From assembly GCF_021764745.1 (NCBI RefSeq), contig NZ_JAETXX010000002.1, positions 310,001 through 374,000 on the forward strand: a stretch of DNA of 64,000 nt, read 5' to 3'. The notes beneath the pieces were generated by a model. It had not been told where the DNA came from. It searched no databases and worked only from the letters and a program-made list of their open reading frames with translations. The stretch is from Joostella atrarenae. Its GTDB lineage: Bacteria; Bacteroidota; Bacteroidia; Flavobacteriales; Flavobacteriaceae. Position 1 is the stretch's first letter, and each line of letters opens with the position of its first letter. Positions 44,281-53,030 of the stretch are shown here, one piece after another. The position numbers were made by a program, and so were the translations under genes.

Positions 44281-44940
44281 TTATACGATTGAGAAAATCT
44301 CATCTTGTGATAATCTCGCTTTTGGTGTTTTTTCTGTTGAGTTAAAGTCAGATTCTGCTCTATAACCTAAAGAAACAGCTACTAAAGCTGTGAAACCTTT
44401 TTCTCTTAAACCAAATTCCTCGTCTAAAGCTTTTACATCGATCCCTTCCATTGGTGTAGCATCGATTCCTAAAGTTGCAACTCCTAATAAAAAACCACCT
44501 ATGTTAAGGTATACTTGTTTTTCCATCCAGTGTTGTTGGTCTTTTAAATCGTATTTATGAATATTTGCAAATGCTTTTACTGCACCTAAAAAGCCATTTT
44601 TTATGTCTTCATTTGGAAACCTTCCACTTTTATCCTCTGTATCTGCAATGTGTTGGTAGTAGTCTTCATCAACATCAATTTTTGAACAGAATAATACTAC
44701 TGCTGAAGCATTTGTTACTTTAGGTTCGTTAAAATGAAAGAAACCTTGAGTTCCTTTTGCTATACGTGCTTTTCCTTCTGGAGTTTCTGCAATTATAAAA
44801 TGCCAAGGCTGAAGGTTTACACTTGATGGGCTCATTCTTAATAGGTTTTTGACTTGAGTCATATCTACTTCAGATATCTTTTTGGTTGGGTCAAATTTTT
44901 TAGTTGTGTAGCGCCAGTCTAATACTTCTTTTAAATTCAT
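44281..44940 (-). CDS. NAD(P)H-dependent nitroreductase (NfsB-like)
   Basis: 219 residues, NfsB/oxygen-insensitive nitroreductase type: DWRYTTKKFDPTKKIS at the start, LLRMSPSSVNLQPWHFI (FMN phosphate binding), KQVYLNIGGFLLGVATLGID and the final VAVSLGYRAESDFN. It reduces nitroaromatics or quinones with FMN. It is divergent from an HxlR regulator, with a palindromic site between them, so quinone, aldehyde or electrophile-induced expression is plausible. It differs from the other nitroreductase in the window (18924) in subfamily and length. Confidence 0.92.
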   Translation of the reverse strand: MNLKEVLDWRYTTKKFDPTKKISEVDMTQVKNLLRMSPSSVNLQPWHFIIAETPEGKARIAKGTQGFFHFNEPKVTNASAVVLFCSKIDVDEDYYQHIADTEDKSGRFPNEDIKNGFLGAVKAFANIHKYDLKDQQHWMEKQVYLNIGGFLLGVATLGIDATPMEGIDVKALDEEFGLREKGFTALVAVSLGYRAESDFNSTEKTPKARLSQDEIFSIV

Positions 44941-44999
44941 TTTTTAATATTTATTAATTTATTCTTCAATTTTAGTAAATGTAATTACTGTTAAATAGA

Positions 45000-45018
45000 T
45001 ACTATAATTTTTATAGTA
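45000..45018. promoter_or_regulatory. Perfect palindrome, candidate HxlR operator
   Basis: TACTATAA (45000-45007) and TTATAGTA (45011-45018) are perfect inverted repeats around TTT, between the divergent nitroreductase and HxlR genes. Related half-sites TATAGT (45030-45035) and TATAGTA (45070-45076) recur on the side of the HxlR gene. HxlR-type regulators bind such dyads next to their own and the divergent gene. Confidence 0.6.
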
Positions 45019-45101
45019 GCAAAATTAAGTATAGTTTTGGAGCTTTACAATAACGGTCAAAAAGGATAGTATAGTATAAATTCCATACAAAAAATATTAT
45101 T

Positions 45102-45431
45102 ATGCATACATTTAAAGGTAAAGAATACCCATGTTGTGCGAGTTTAACCATGGGAGTTATAGGTGGGAAATGGAAGACTGTAATTCTCTTTCACCTAATA
45201 AATAGTAAATTACGATACAACGAATTACGGAAACTTATGCCAACGGTTACCGAAAGAACACTGAGCTTACAACTTAAAAAACTGGAAGATGATGGGGTTA
45301 TTAAAAGAGAAGTTTATACCTCTAAACCTCCTTTAAAAGTAGAGTATTCTTTATCAGAACTAGGAGAAACGCTAATCCCTACGCTATTAGCTATTGCAAA
45401 ATGGGGAGAATTTGCCGCTAATAAAAAGTAA
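45102..45431 (+). CDS. HxlR-family transcriptional regulator
   Basis: 109 residues, single winged-helix domain of the HxlR (DUF24) family. The N-terminal cysteines (PCCASLTMGVIGGKWKT) and the wing KLEDDGVIKREVYTSKPP are diagnostic; the N-terminal Cys is the usual redox or electrophile sensor in this family. It probably represses the divergent nitroreductase and itself through the palindrome at 45000-45018 until its cysteine is modified by quinones, aldehydes or oxidants. Confidence 0.93.
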   Translation: MHTFKGKEYPCCASLTMGVIGGKWKTVILFHLINSKLRYNELRKLMPTVTERTLSLQLKKLEDDGVIKREVYTSKPPLKVEYSLSELGETLIPTLLAIAKWGEFAANKK

Positions 45432-45463
45432 TCGATTTTGATAGCCTGTTATTTGTGAATTAA

Positions 45464-46213
45464 TCAAAAAGAATTCTTCTCTATAAACTCTAAAAATATA
45501 GGTTTATACTGCTCTGAGACTGTGATTCGCTGTTTATTGATAATTATTTGACTCCGCTCTACTTCTTCAATATTTTTTAAAGAAACAATAAACGATCGAT
45601 GTACACGCATAAAGTCACTTTTTGGTAGCTCTTCTTCTAATGATTTTAAGCTTTTTAATGTGAGGATAGGTTTTGATTCCCCTTGAATCCAGATTTTTAT
45701 ATAATCTTTTAACCCTTCAAAATACAAAACATCCGCAAGCTTAATTCGTAACTGCTTGTATTCTGATTTCACAAAAATAAACTCCTTTTGCGGCTCTTCT
45801 TTGGAGTCAACCGCTTTAGAATCTGAATGCTTACTACTTTCTACCATTTTAAACCATGTGAGTGCTTTATTAGCTGCGGCTAAAAACTCGGCATAATCAA
45901 ATGGCTTTAATAAATAATCGAGAGCTTCTACTTTATAACCTTCAATTGCATATTGGTTAAAAGCAGTTGTAAAAATTATCTTAGCTTTTTTGGGGAGCAT
46001 CTTAGAGAGCTCTAAACCTGTTAAGTCAGGCATTTGAATGTCTAAAAATAGTACGTGGATATCATTTTCTGACACAAAGTTTAAAGCATCAATAGCATTA
46101 TGAAAAATACTTTCTAGCTTTAAAAAAGGTGTTTTTTCAATATAACTAGCTACCAAATTTGCAGCCATCGGCTCATCATCGACAACGATACATTTTAGCA
46201 CATTATTATCCAT
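45464..46213 (-). CDS. LytTR-family response regulator, efflux operon
   Basis: 249 residues from the ATG at 46213 (a TTG one codon earlier is in frame). The receiver domain carries the acidic pair VVDDEP (Asp12/Asp13) and phosphoacceptor Asp58 in VLFLDIQMPD; the conserved Lys is in YLLKPFDY. The C-terminal ~100 residues are a LytTR DNA-binding domain (FIFVKSEYKQLRI, FEGLKDYIKI, FMRVHRSFIVSLKNI). The start overlaps the sensor kinase stop by 8 bases. It probably controls the efflux genes upstream in its own operon. Confidence 0.93.
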   Translation of the reverse strand: MDNNVLKCIVVDDEPMAANLVASYIEKTPFLKLESIFHNAIDALNFVSENDIHVLFLDIQMPDLTGLELSKMLPKKAKIIFTTAFNQYAIEGYKVEALDYLLKPFDYAEFLAAANKALTWFKMVESSKHSDSKAVDSKEEPQKEFIFVKSEYKQLRIKLADVLYFEGLKDYIKIWIQGESKPILTLKSLKSLEEELPKSDFMRVHRSFIVSLKNIEEVERSQIIINKQRITVSEQYKPIFLEFIEKNSF

Positions 46214-47246
46214 CAATAACTATTTTTAATTCAGAAATAAAAACATCCCCCTTTAATTCAAATCTTACTTCATGATTCTCTGGATAAAGAAGTTCTAGTC
46301 GCTTTTTAATATTTTGTAATCCTATTCCAGAGCCACTTTTATCAATATTTGATTTTGGAAAATTATAGTTTTCAGTTTTAAAAAGTACTTTACTCCCTTC
46401 CGTTTTTAAACAGAAATTAATAACGCCCTTTTTTGTACTTGAAACGCCGTGTTTAAATGCATTTTCAACCAAAGAAATAAATAAAAGAGGCGCTATTTTA
46501 ATTGAAGGATCTACATTTTCAAACTCATAATGAACAACTGTATTATCTGACAAACGCAGTTTCATCAATTCAATATACTTTTCTAAAAAGGTTATTTCGC
46601 TTTGTAGCGGTACTTTTTCAGTATTTGTTTCATATAATAAATATCGCATTAATTTACTTAAATTATGAATGGTAACCTTTGCTTCATCAGGAGAAATATC
46701 TACCATCGAATAGATATTATTCAGTGAATTAAAGAAAAAATGAGGCTGTAATTGATACTTTAAATGTTGTAATTCGGCTTCCAGCTTAATATTCTCCGCT
46801 TTCTTGCGTTCTGACTCTGTTTTTAAATACCGCTCGGTAATTTTTAATGCGATAGAAAAAATAAGAGCAATTAAATAAGATACAATCTGCAAGTATGCAA
46901 ATAATGATTTTGGAGGCCCTTCCCCTTCTGCCCTTCTAGGAAGTGAATCTCGAAAATAGGTATCGATAAGATAGCTTGATAAAAATACGAAGCCAACTAT
47001 AATTATAGCGTTGATTACAATGTATATAATGATTTTCTTCTTGAAAAAGTAAGTGTCTATTAATACAAAGTAATTGCTGTAAAATAAAATTGCGTAGAAA
47101 CACAATGGCACCCAAGAACCTGCTATTACTCTCGATAAGCCTTCTTGCTTACTTGCTAAAAGTAAATAAGGCAAACTAAACAATACAATCCATACCAGAA
47201 TATGAAAAATAACTGTTACTTTTTTATTTCTTATATCGATAATCAT
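46206..47246 (-). CDS. LytS-type sensor histidine kinase, efflux operon
   Basis: 346 residues. Four membrane helices occupy ~10-140, with no large periplasmic domain. Then a coiled linker leads to the His_kinase domain: LKYQLQPHFFFNSLNNI with His169, and an HATPase_c with SLVENAFKHGV (N-box) and GSGIGLQNIKKRL (G2). It phosphorylates the LytTR regulator encoded next. With so little extracytoplasmic sequence the signal is probably sensed in the membrane. It starts 1 base after the ABC permease stop. Confidence 0.93.
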   Translation of the reverse strand: MIIDIRNKKVTVIFHILVWIVLFSLPYLLLASKQEGLSRVIAGSWVPLCFYAILFYSNYFVLIDTYFFKKKIIIYIVINAIIIVGFVFLSSYLIDTYFRDSLPRRAEGEGPPKSLFAYLQIVSYLIALIFSIALKITERYLKTESERKKAENIKLEAELQHLKYQLQPHFFFNSLNNIYSMVDISPDEAKVTIHNLSKLMRYLLYETNTEKVPLQSEITFLEKYIELMKLRLSDNTVVHYEFENVDPSIKIAPLLFISLVENAFKHGVSSTKKGVINFCLKTEGSKVLFKTENYNFPKSNIDKSGSGIGLQNIKKRLELLYPENHEVRFELKGDVFISELKIVIDG

Positions 47247-47247
47247 C

Positions 47248-48465
47248 CTATTCGTATCTCAATGCATTTATTGGGTCTAGTGCAGCTGCTTTTCGTGCCG
47301 GATACCATCCGAAGAAAATACCAGTAACAGCACAAACAGCAAACGAAACAATAATTGAAAAACTCGTAATACTTGTTGGCCAATGTAAAAAATCTTCTAC
47401 CAAAAAAGTAGCTAATAATCCCAAAGATACACCAATTATTCCACCCGTTATACTTATTAAAATGGCTTCTATTAGAAATTGCATTAAGATGTCATTTCCT
47501 CTTCCTCCAACTGCCATTCTTAGTCCAATTTCTCGTGTACGTTCTTTTACAGACACATACATAATATTCATAATTCCGATTCCTCCAATAAGCAACGAAA
47601 TACTTGCTATGGCTACTAATAACACGGTTAGCATCTCACTTGTAGAACTGAATGTCGAAATTAATTCATCCATAGAAAACACATTAAAGTCATCATCTTC
47701 ATTACTAGATATCTCATGTTGATTACGCAAGATATCAGTGATTTCATTAACAGCATCTTCTGCCTTCTCTTCACTAATTGCAGAAGCTACAATACTTTGA
47801 ACATGATCGATGGCTAAAATCCTTTTCTGAACTGTAGTATAAGGAGTTAAAACAACATCATCTTGGTCTTGCCCAAAAGTGTTTTCCCCTTTCTCACTAA
47901 GAACTCCAATAACTTTAAAAGGGGTGTTATTATAGCGAATCATTTTCCCAATAGGATCTTCATCCAAAAATATATTCTCTACAATTGTTTGTCCGATTAC
48001 TACTACCTTAGCAAAAGATTTCACATCGTCATCTGTGAACATGCTCCCTTCTTCAATTGTTGTTTTCTTAATGTCTATATATTCTGGAGAAACACCATAA
48101 ATACTTGTGGGCCAGTTATTGGCGCCATAAATTACTTGTCCGTTTCCAGAAACTTGTGGAGAAACATCGGTAACCAATTCAGCTTGATTTTTTAAAGCTA
48201 GAAAATCATCTATTTTCAAAGTTTCCATCTCGCTACCACCCAAGCGCACTCCTCCTCTAACATCAGCTCCAGGTCTAATGTTTATCATATTGGAACCCAT
48301 ACTAGAAATTTGTGTTTTGATGCTTTGTTTTGATCCCTCTCCAATGGCTAACATTGTAATTACTGAGGCCACACCAATTATAATTCCTAACATAGTAAGC
48401 AACGTCCTAACTTTATTAATTAGGATAGCATTCCATGCAGTTTTTATTAAATTAGATATTTTCAT
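47248..48465 (-). CDS. MacB-type ABC transporter permease
   Basis: 405 residues. The arrangement is one membrane helix at the N-terminus (TLLTMLGIIIGVASVITML), a large periplasmic MacB domain (~45-270), and three helices at the C-terminus (~275-395) with the FtsX-type signature INIMYVSVKERTREIGLRMAVGG. It forms the membrane core of a MacAB-TolC tripartite pump or a Lol-like mechanotransmitter. It is 51 bases from the ATPase gene. The substrate is probably a peptide, siderophore or macrolide; sequence does not decide. Confidence 0.92.
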   Translation of the reverse strand: MKISNLIKTAWNAILINKVRTLLTMLGIIIGVASVITMLAIGEGSKQSIKTQISSMGSNMINIRPGADVRGGVRLGGSEMETLKIDDFLALKNQAELVTDVSPQVSGNGQVIYGANNWPTSIYGVSPEYIDIKKTTIEEGSMFTDDDVKSFAKVVVIGQTIVENIFLDEDPIGKMIRYNNTPFKVIGVLSEKGENTFGQDQDDVVLTPYTTVQKRILAIDHVQSIVASAISEEKAEDAVNEITDILRNQHEISSNEDDDFNVFSMDELISTFSSTSEMLTVLLVAIASISLLIGGIGIMNIMYVSVKERTREIGLRMAVGGRGNDILMQFLIEAILISITGGIIGVSLGLLATFLVEDFLHWPTSITSFSIIVSFAVCAVTGIFFGWYPARKAAALDPINALRYE

Positions 48466-48516
48466 TAGTTATTTTTTATGTTAAGATGGATTCAAAATCA
48501 TCTATTATATAATTCA

Positions 48517-49257
48517 TTAATCTTCTTTAGGCAGCGAAGCAAGTGCTTCCGCAGCATTTAAAATATTAGAATTATAGTCATCTTTAATAATGTTTCCATC
48601 CTTTAAAACAATTGTTCTACTGCTAAATTCGGCGATATCAGGCTCGTGGGTTACAAACACAATTGTTTTCCCATTTTTATTTAATTCTTGAAAGAGCGAC
48701 ATGATTTCGTATGACGTGCGTGTGTCCAAATTCCCTGTTGCCTCATCTGCTAAGATCACCACAGGATCGTTCACTAAAGATCTAGCGATGGCTACACGTT
48801 GTTGTTGCCCTCCAGATAATTGTGCTGGCGTATGGTGAATTCTCTCCCCTAAACCAACTTTAGTCAAAGCATTTAAAGCTCTTTCTTTACGCTCTTCTGT
48901 ACGAATACTATTGTTGTACATTAATGGGAGTTCTACATTTTCTATAGCGCTTGTTCGCGGCAATAAATTATAAGATTGAAAAATGAATCCTATTTTTTCA
49001 TTCCTAATAGTAGCCAATTCATTTTTAGATAGTGATTTTACTCTCACCGAATCAATTTCATAAATACCATCACTTGGTTGATCTAAACACCCCAATACAT
49101 TAAGCATTGTACTTTTCCCAGAACCACTAGACCCCATTATGGTTACAAACTCTCCTTCGTGAATAGTAAAAGAAATACCTTTTAGAGCATGAACCGTTTC
49201 TTCTCCCATTTTAAAGGATCTCTTTAGGTTCTCAATTTTTATAATCTCCTTTTTCAT
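48517..49257 (-). CDS. MacB-type ABC transporter ATP-binding protein
   Basis: 246 residues from the ATG at 49257. Walker A is MGSSGSGKSTML, the Q-loop IFQSYNLLPR, the signature AQLSGGQQQRVAIARSL, Walker B VILADEATGN and the H-loop FVTHEPD, all of the LolD/MacB group. The open frame reaches 20 codons further upstream, but that part only overlaps the end of the adaptor gene and does not resemble the family. It powers the adjacent permease. Confidence 0.95.
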   Translation of the reverse strand: MKKEIIKIENLKRSFKMGEETVHALKGISFTIHEGEFVTIMGSSGSGKSTMLNVLGCLDQPSDGIYEIDSVRVKSLSKNELATIRNEKIGFIFQSYNLLPRTSAIENVELPLMYNNSIRTEERKERALNALTKVGLGERIHHTPAQLSGGQQQRVAIARSLVNDPVVILADEATGNLDTRTSYEIMSLFQELNKNGKTIVFVTHEPDIAEFSSRTIVLKDGNIIKDDYNSNILNAAEALASLPKED

Positions 49258-49276
49258 ATGTATTCGTTTAATGGGA

Positions 49277-50479
49277 TTATTTTTTTCCTGGAGGTTTTGG
49301 CATAAACGGGCTTTCACTTCCGCCAGGAGCCGGCCCTAAAGGGGTATCTGTTTTCATAGCGTAAATTAATTGATCTCCTTCGGATAAGCCATTTGCGACT
49401 TCTACATTGACTCCATCGCTCTCTCCTAATTCTACTTTTACAGGCTTAATCTCTTTTCCATTTAGTGTCCATACAACGTTTTCTCCCTCCAAAGGTTTCT
49501 CATCACCCTTAGGCATTGAAGTAATTCCTTCTTGCATTTCATACGCATGAATCATCCCCATTTCAGGCTCAAAGTTTACCGCTTTAGCTTGAATTGTTAT
49601 TACATCTTTTAACTCCAAGCTATAGATATATACCGTAGCTGTTAATCCTGGTTTTAATTTTAAATCTGGATTATCTGCCTTAATAACAACGGTATAAGTA
49701 ATTACATTAGATTCTTCTGTTGGGTTTAAACGTACTTGAATAACCTCTCCAACAAATTCTTGTTGCTGGTAAGCGTCTACTGTGAATGTAACACGTTGCC
49801 CTTCTTTAACTTCTCCGATGTCTGCTTCATCTACATCTGCTTCTACTTGCATTTCTTTTAAATCTTTAGCAATTGTAAATAACGTTGGAGTCTCAAAGCT
49901 AGCGGCTACCGTTTGTCCTTCATCAATTTCTCTTGATAAAACCACCCCATCTATTGGAGAATAAATATCAGCATAACTCAAATTCGTTTTTGCCTGTTGG
50001 TAATCAGAATAAAGCTGGTCTACTGTATTTTTAGCTGTGTTTAAATTGTATAAAGCTTCATCATAATCTGCTTGACTGATAACACCCTTCTCGAATAAAG
50101 TATGCTGACGGTCATAGACTTTTTTAAGATATTCCTTATCATTTAAAGCATTGTTATAACTAGCTTTTGATTGTGCCAAAGAAGCTCTTAAATTTGTTTT
50201 ATCAAGCTCGGCAATCAATTGTCCTTTCTTAACAACACTGTTGTAATCGACATATATCTTTTCTACTTCCCCAGAAACTTGTGTACCAACTTCTACTTCT
50301 GTAAGCGGTTGCACTGTACCGGTAGCAGTAACCATTTTGATCACCTCTCCTTTCTTTGCAGTGATTGTTTCTATTGCAATCGTAGCATCGCTATTTTTAT
50401 TTAATAATAAATAAGCAACACCAGCACCTATTGCTAATACTACAATAAGGAGTACTATTTTTAATTTTTTATTTTTCAT
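49277..50479 (-). CDS. MacA-like periplasmic adaptor (HlyD/RND family)
   Basis: 400 residues. An N-terminal signal-anchor (IVLLIVVLAIGAGVAYLLL) is followed by a biotinyl-lipoyl half (VEKIYVDYNSVVKKGQLIAELD), a long alpha-helical hairpin (~95-170), the second lipoyl half (YADIYSPIDGVVLSREIDEGQTV) and beta-barrel/membrane-proximal domains. The tail is proline-rich (GPAPGGSESPFMPKPPG). It links the inner-membrane ABC pump to TolC. It ends 19 bases before the ATPase gene. Confidence 0.92.
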   Translation of the reverse strand: MKNKKLKIVLLIVVLAIGAGVAYLLLNKNSDATIAIETITAKKGEVIKMVTATGTVQPLTEVEVGTQVSGEVEKIYVDYNSVVKKGQLIAELDKTNLRASLAQSKASYNNALNDKEYLKKVYDRQHTLFEKGVISQADYDEALYNLNTAKNTVDQLYSDYQQAKTNLSYADIYSPIDGVVLSREIDEGQTVAASFETPTLFTIAKDLKEMQVEADVDEADIGEVKEGQRVTFTVDAYQQQEFVGEVIQVRLNPTEESNVITYTVVIKADNPDLKLKPGLTATVYIYSLELKDVITIQAKAVNFEPEMGMIHAYEMQEGITSMPKGDEKPLEGENVVWTLNGKEIKPVKVELGESDGVNVEVANGLSEGDQLIYAMKTDTPLGPAPGGSESPFMPKPPGKK

Positions 50480-50512
50480 TTGATACTATTTATTTTAAAA
50501 CTGGTTGATAAA

Positions 50513-51844
50513 CTATATTTTAATTTCATTTCCTTGATAAAACTCTAATAATTGCGTGTATAATATGTTTAGATATTTAGCTTGCAGATAATTTTGCTGT
50601 GCATTTGTATATGTATTCTGACTAATAATTAAATCGGTGGCATTAAGTCCTCCTAAATTAAATCTTTGTTGAGCTAGCTTATACGACTCTTCTGCGGCTT
50701 CACTAGCTGCTTCTGCTGCTACCAACTGCTCCTGTGTTGCTAATACATTTTGATAAGCAGTTTCTACTTTTTTATAAATCTCTTTCTTAACGGTTTGCTT
50801 TTGAATTCCAGATTGATCGATCGCTATTTTTGCCTTCTGAACTTCTACTTTTGTTTGATTTCTATTGAAAATCGGTACGGTTAAAGAAAGTCCCACACGC
50901 TGATTAAAATTGCTATTCATCTGATCTTTAAAATTAAAATCCTGAACGCTCGTATACCCAGAACCAATGCTTCCTGTTAATGATAAACTCGGCAGATATG
51001 CTCCTTTTGTTATCTCAAGGTCTTTTTCTGAAACATCAACTCCCAAAGATGCTGCTTGATATTCAGGTAAATATCCTAATGCAGCTTCATATACATTATT
51101 CCTATTGGCAATAATTTTAGGCTCATAAGTATCAGTATTTGGAGCTTCAATCTCAAAATTTGTAAGAGGCTCTAGCTCTAGCAGCTGCTTTAAATCTATT
51201 ATTTGTTGTGCATAAGAATTCTTAGCTTCTATCAAACTATATTTATTTGTAGCTTCTTGTGAGATGGCATCAGTATAATCTTGCATAGCTATACTTCCTG
51301 CTTCGAATCGTGCTTTTGCAGTTGCACTTTCTTTAGTGGAAGCTTCTAAGTTCTTTTCAGCAATAATAATTCCTTCTTTAGCATATAATGCTTGTAAATA
51401 TGCTTCAGTAACACTTAAAACAATGTTGTTCTCTGCTTCTGCTACAAATAAAGAATTCTGATCTACAAGCAATTTATTTTGCTTAATCTGATTGTTTAAC
51501 TGATTCCCTTTAAATATTGTAATAGAAGTATTTAAATCAAAACTTGTAGAGTGGATTTGCTCATTTACAAAGTCGCTAGTAATAGGGTCAATCGACTGCC
51601 CGTTTGTAAATATCTGTGAAGCCGAACTCATTAAATTAGGAAGCCTTGCCGATTTAGATTTACTATAATCTAACTCTGCTATATCCTTATTATAACTGGC
51701 ATCTTTTATAACGATGTTATTATCTAGTGCATATGAAATACAGTCTTGTAAATACCATATTTTTGGTGTTTCACTACTGGAAACATCTTGACCGTATGAT
51801 AGACACACTGCGAATAAACCTAAAATAGTAAGATATAATTTCAT
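50513..51844 (-). CDS. TolC-family outer-membrane efflux protein, first operon
   Basis: 443 residues from the ATG at 51844, which gives a clean signal peptide (MKLYLTILGLFAVCLSYGQ). The 26-codon upstream extension is rejected because it does not resemble a signal sequence and would bury the real one. Two outer-membrane-efflux repeats form the alpha-barrel (~50-230 and ~240-435), including the WYLQDCISYALDNNI opening. It is the first gene of the six-gene unit TolC-MacA-MacB-MacB-kinase-regulator. Confidence 0.93.
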   Translation of the reverse strand: MKLYLTILGLFAVCLSYGQDVSSSETPKIWYLQDCISYALDNNIVIKDASYNKDIAELDYSKSKSARLPNLMSSASQIFTNGQSIDPITSDFVNEQIHSTSFDLNTSITIFKGNQLNNQIKQNKLLVDQNSLFVAEAENNIVLSVTEAYLQALYAKEGIIIAEKNLEASTKESATAKARFEAGSIAMQDYTDAISQEATNKYSLIEAKNSYAQQIIDLKQLLELEPLTNFEIEAPNTDTYEPKIIANRNNVYEAALGYLPEYQAASLGVDVSEKDLEITKGAYLPSLSLTGSIGSGYTSVQDFNFKDQMNSNFNQRVGLSLTVPIFNRNQTKVEVQKAKIAIDQSGIQKQTVKKEIYKKVETAYQNVLATQEQLVAAEAASEAAEESYKLAQQRFNLGGLNATDLIISQNTYTNAQQNYLQAKYLNILYTQLLEFYQGNEIKI

Positions 51845-52172
51845 TGTTTGATTTTTTACTACAACAAAATTGAAACTATATACACTATATATATAACGCG
51901 ATAGACGTTTGGGGAGATTCACTATACAAAAACCCCTTTTTTATCGATGGGATTTTATGATTATCCTAAAAAAGGCATGTTTATCAATGTTACATATTGA
52001 CAATCAAATACTTTTAAGTTTTCCTTTTAGCTTAAAATTAATACTAAGAATAATTCTGCTTGGTTTACTATTGAAGAAAGAAATCAATAAGGGAATGTTT
52101 GAGGTTTTTATTTAATATCTTTATAGAAAGAAGTATAATCGATATTTTTCGATTGCTGAAAAAATTATTATT
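51845..52172. other. 328-base region upstream of the efflux operon and the cupin gene
   Basis: It contains the promoter side of the TolC gene, with TATAGT-type repeats on the minus strand that could be LytTR sites, and the promoter side of the cupin gene with the AATCGA-N6-TCGATT palindrome (52137-52154). An open frame at 51909-52115 is judged spurious. TATCTTTA (52116-52123), one base off the -7 consensus, may be the cupin promoter. Confidence 0.45.
52137..52154. promoter_or_regulatory. Candidate operator upstream of cupin/globin genes
   Basis: AATCGA and TCGATT form a dyad around TATTTT, 18 bases before the cupin ATG and just downstream of a TATCTTTA -7-like box. Its position would suit a repressor site or nitric-oxide/oxygen control of the globin operon; the regulator is unknown. 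Confidence 0.4.
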
Positions 52173-52517
52173 ATGAAATTAGAATCTTTCAATAAAAATA
52201 TAGCGTTTAATAATGAAAAGGTGGTTACTAAAGTTCTTTTGGAGACTTCCTTTTCAAAAGAGATAAGAAACCTTCTCAAAAAAGGTCAGATCATGAAAGA
52301 ACATAAGGCTCCTTTTCCAATAATTGTACATTTACTGGAAGGAGCAATAGATTTTGGTGTTGAAGGTGAAGTGCATTCTATCACAAAAGGTGATGTACTT
52401 ACGTTGGATGCTAATGTTCCTCACGATTTAACTGCGAATGAAGATAGTATTGTTCGTTTAACGCTTTCCAAATTAGATAAAATAGAGCGTGTAGAAAAAG
52501 TGATTACAGACTCATAA
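52173..52517 (+). CDS. Cupin-domain protein
   Basis: 114 residues, one cupin barrel. The motifs EHKAPFPIIVHLLEGAIDF and TKGDVLTLDANVPHDL correspond to cupin boxes 1 and 2. The metal-ligand set is reduced: His in EHKAP and in VPHDL are visible, while the second His/Glu of box 1 is not clear. It lies 10 bases before a group III truncated globin gene, a recurrent pair in flavobacteria linked to nitric-oxide or anaerobic stress. Exact activity is unknown. Confidence 0.82.
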   Translation: MKLESFNKNIAFNNEKVVTKVLLETSFSKEIRNLLKKGQIMKEHKAPFPIIVHLLEGAIDFGVEGEVHSITKGDVLTLDANVPHDLTANEDSIVRLTLSKLDKIERVEKVITDS

Positions 52518-52527
52518 TTAGCTTCCA

Positions 52528-52929
52528 ATGAAGAATATTGAAGACAGAAATGATGCAACTATTTTAGTGAATACATTTTATGCTAAAATAAGAAAGGATG
52601 AATTACTGGGACCGATTTTTAATGGTCATATTCCTGATGAAAAATGGCCTGAACACCTAAGTAAGCTAACTGATTTTTGGGAAACAAATTTATTTGGAAT
52701 TGCTAAGTTTAAAGGCAGTCCATCAAGAAAACATGTTAATGTAGATATGAATATGGACTATTCTATAGAGCAAACTCACTTTGGAAAATGGCTGCAATTA
52801 TGGTTTGAAACAATAGATGAACTCTACGAAGGAGACTTAGCAAGAAAGGCTAAAGATTCTGCCCGAAAAATGGCTACAGGTCAGTTCTTAACCATTTGGC
52901 ACAATAGACCCGAAGAATACAAAAAGTAA
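52528..52929 (+). CDS. Group III truncated hemoglobin
   Basis: 133 residues of the 2/2 globin type, group III: LVNTFYAKIRKDELLGPIFN (B/C helices), KLTDFWETNLFG (E region) and the proximal-His segment EQTHFGKWLQLWFETID. The trailing RKMATGQFL helix is typical. Group III globins bind O2, NO or cyanide-like ligands, and their role is probably NO or oxygen handling in the cytosol. It shares an operon with the cupin gene. Confidence 0.92.
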   Translation: MKNIEDRNDATILVNTFYAKIRKDELLGPIFNGHIPDEKWPEHLSKLTDFWETNLFGIAKFKGSPSRKHVNVDMNMDYSIEQTHFGKWLQLWFETIDELYEGDLARKAKDSARKMATGQFLTIWHNRPEEYKK

Positions 52930-53030
52930 GACTAGTGTAAAAATATAAAATACCACTTCTATCCTATTCGGATTAATTTAAATCCCGATTTAGGAAGAAT
53001 TCTTATATTTAAAGTTCAATAATCTTATTC

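Noticed and set aside
49258-49317. Twenty-codon N-terminal extension of the MacB ATPase
   Set aside because: Overlaps the end of the adaptor gene; the family starts at the internal Met.
51845-51922. N-terminal extension of the first TolC protein
   Set aside because: Would bury a clear signal peptide that begins at the ATG at 51844.
51909-52115. 68-residue plus-strand reading frame
   Set aside because: Rich in Leu/Ile/Lys without family resemblance, lies over the promoter region of the divergent efflux operon, and no promoter fits.
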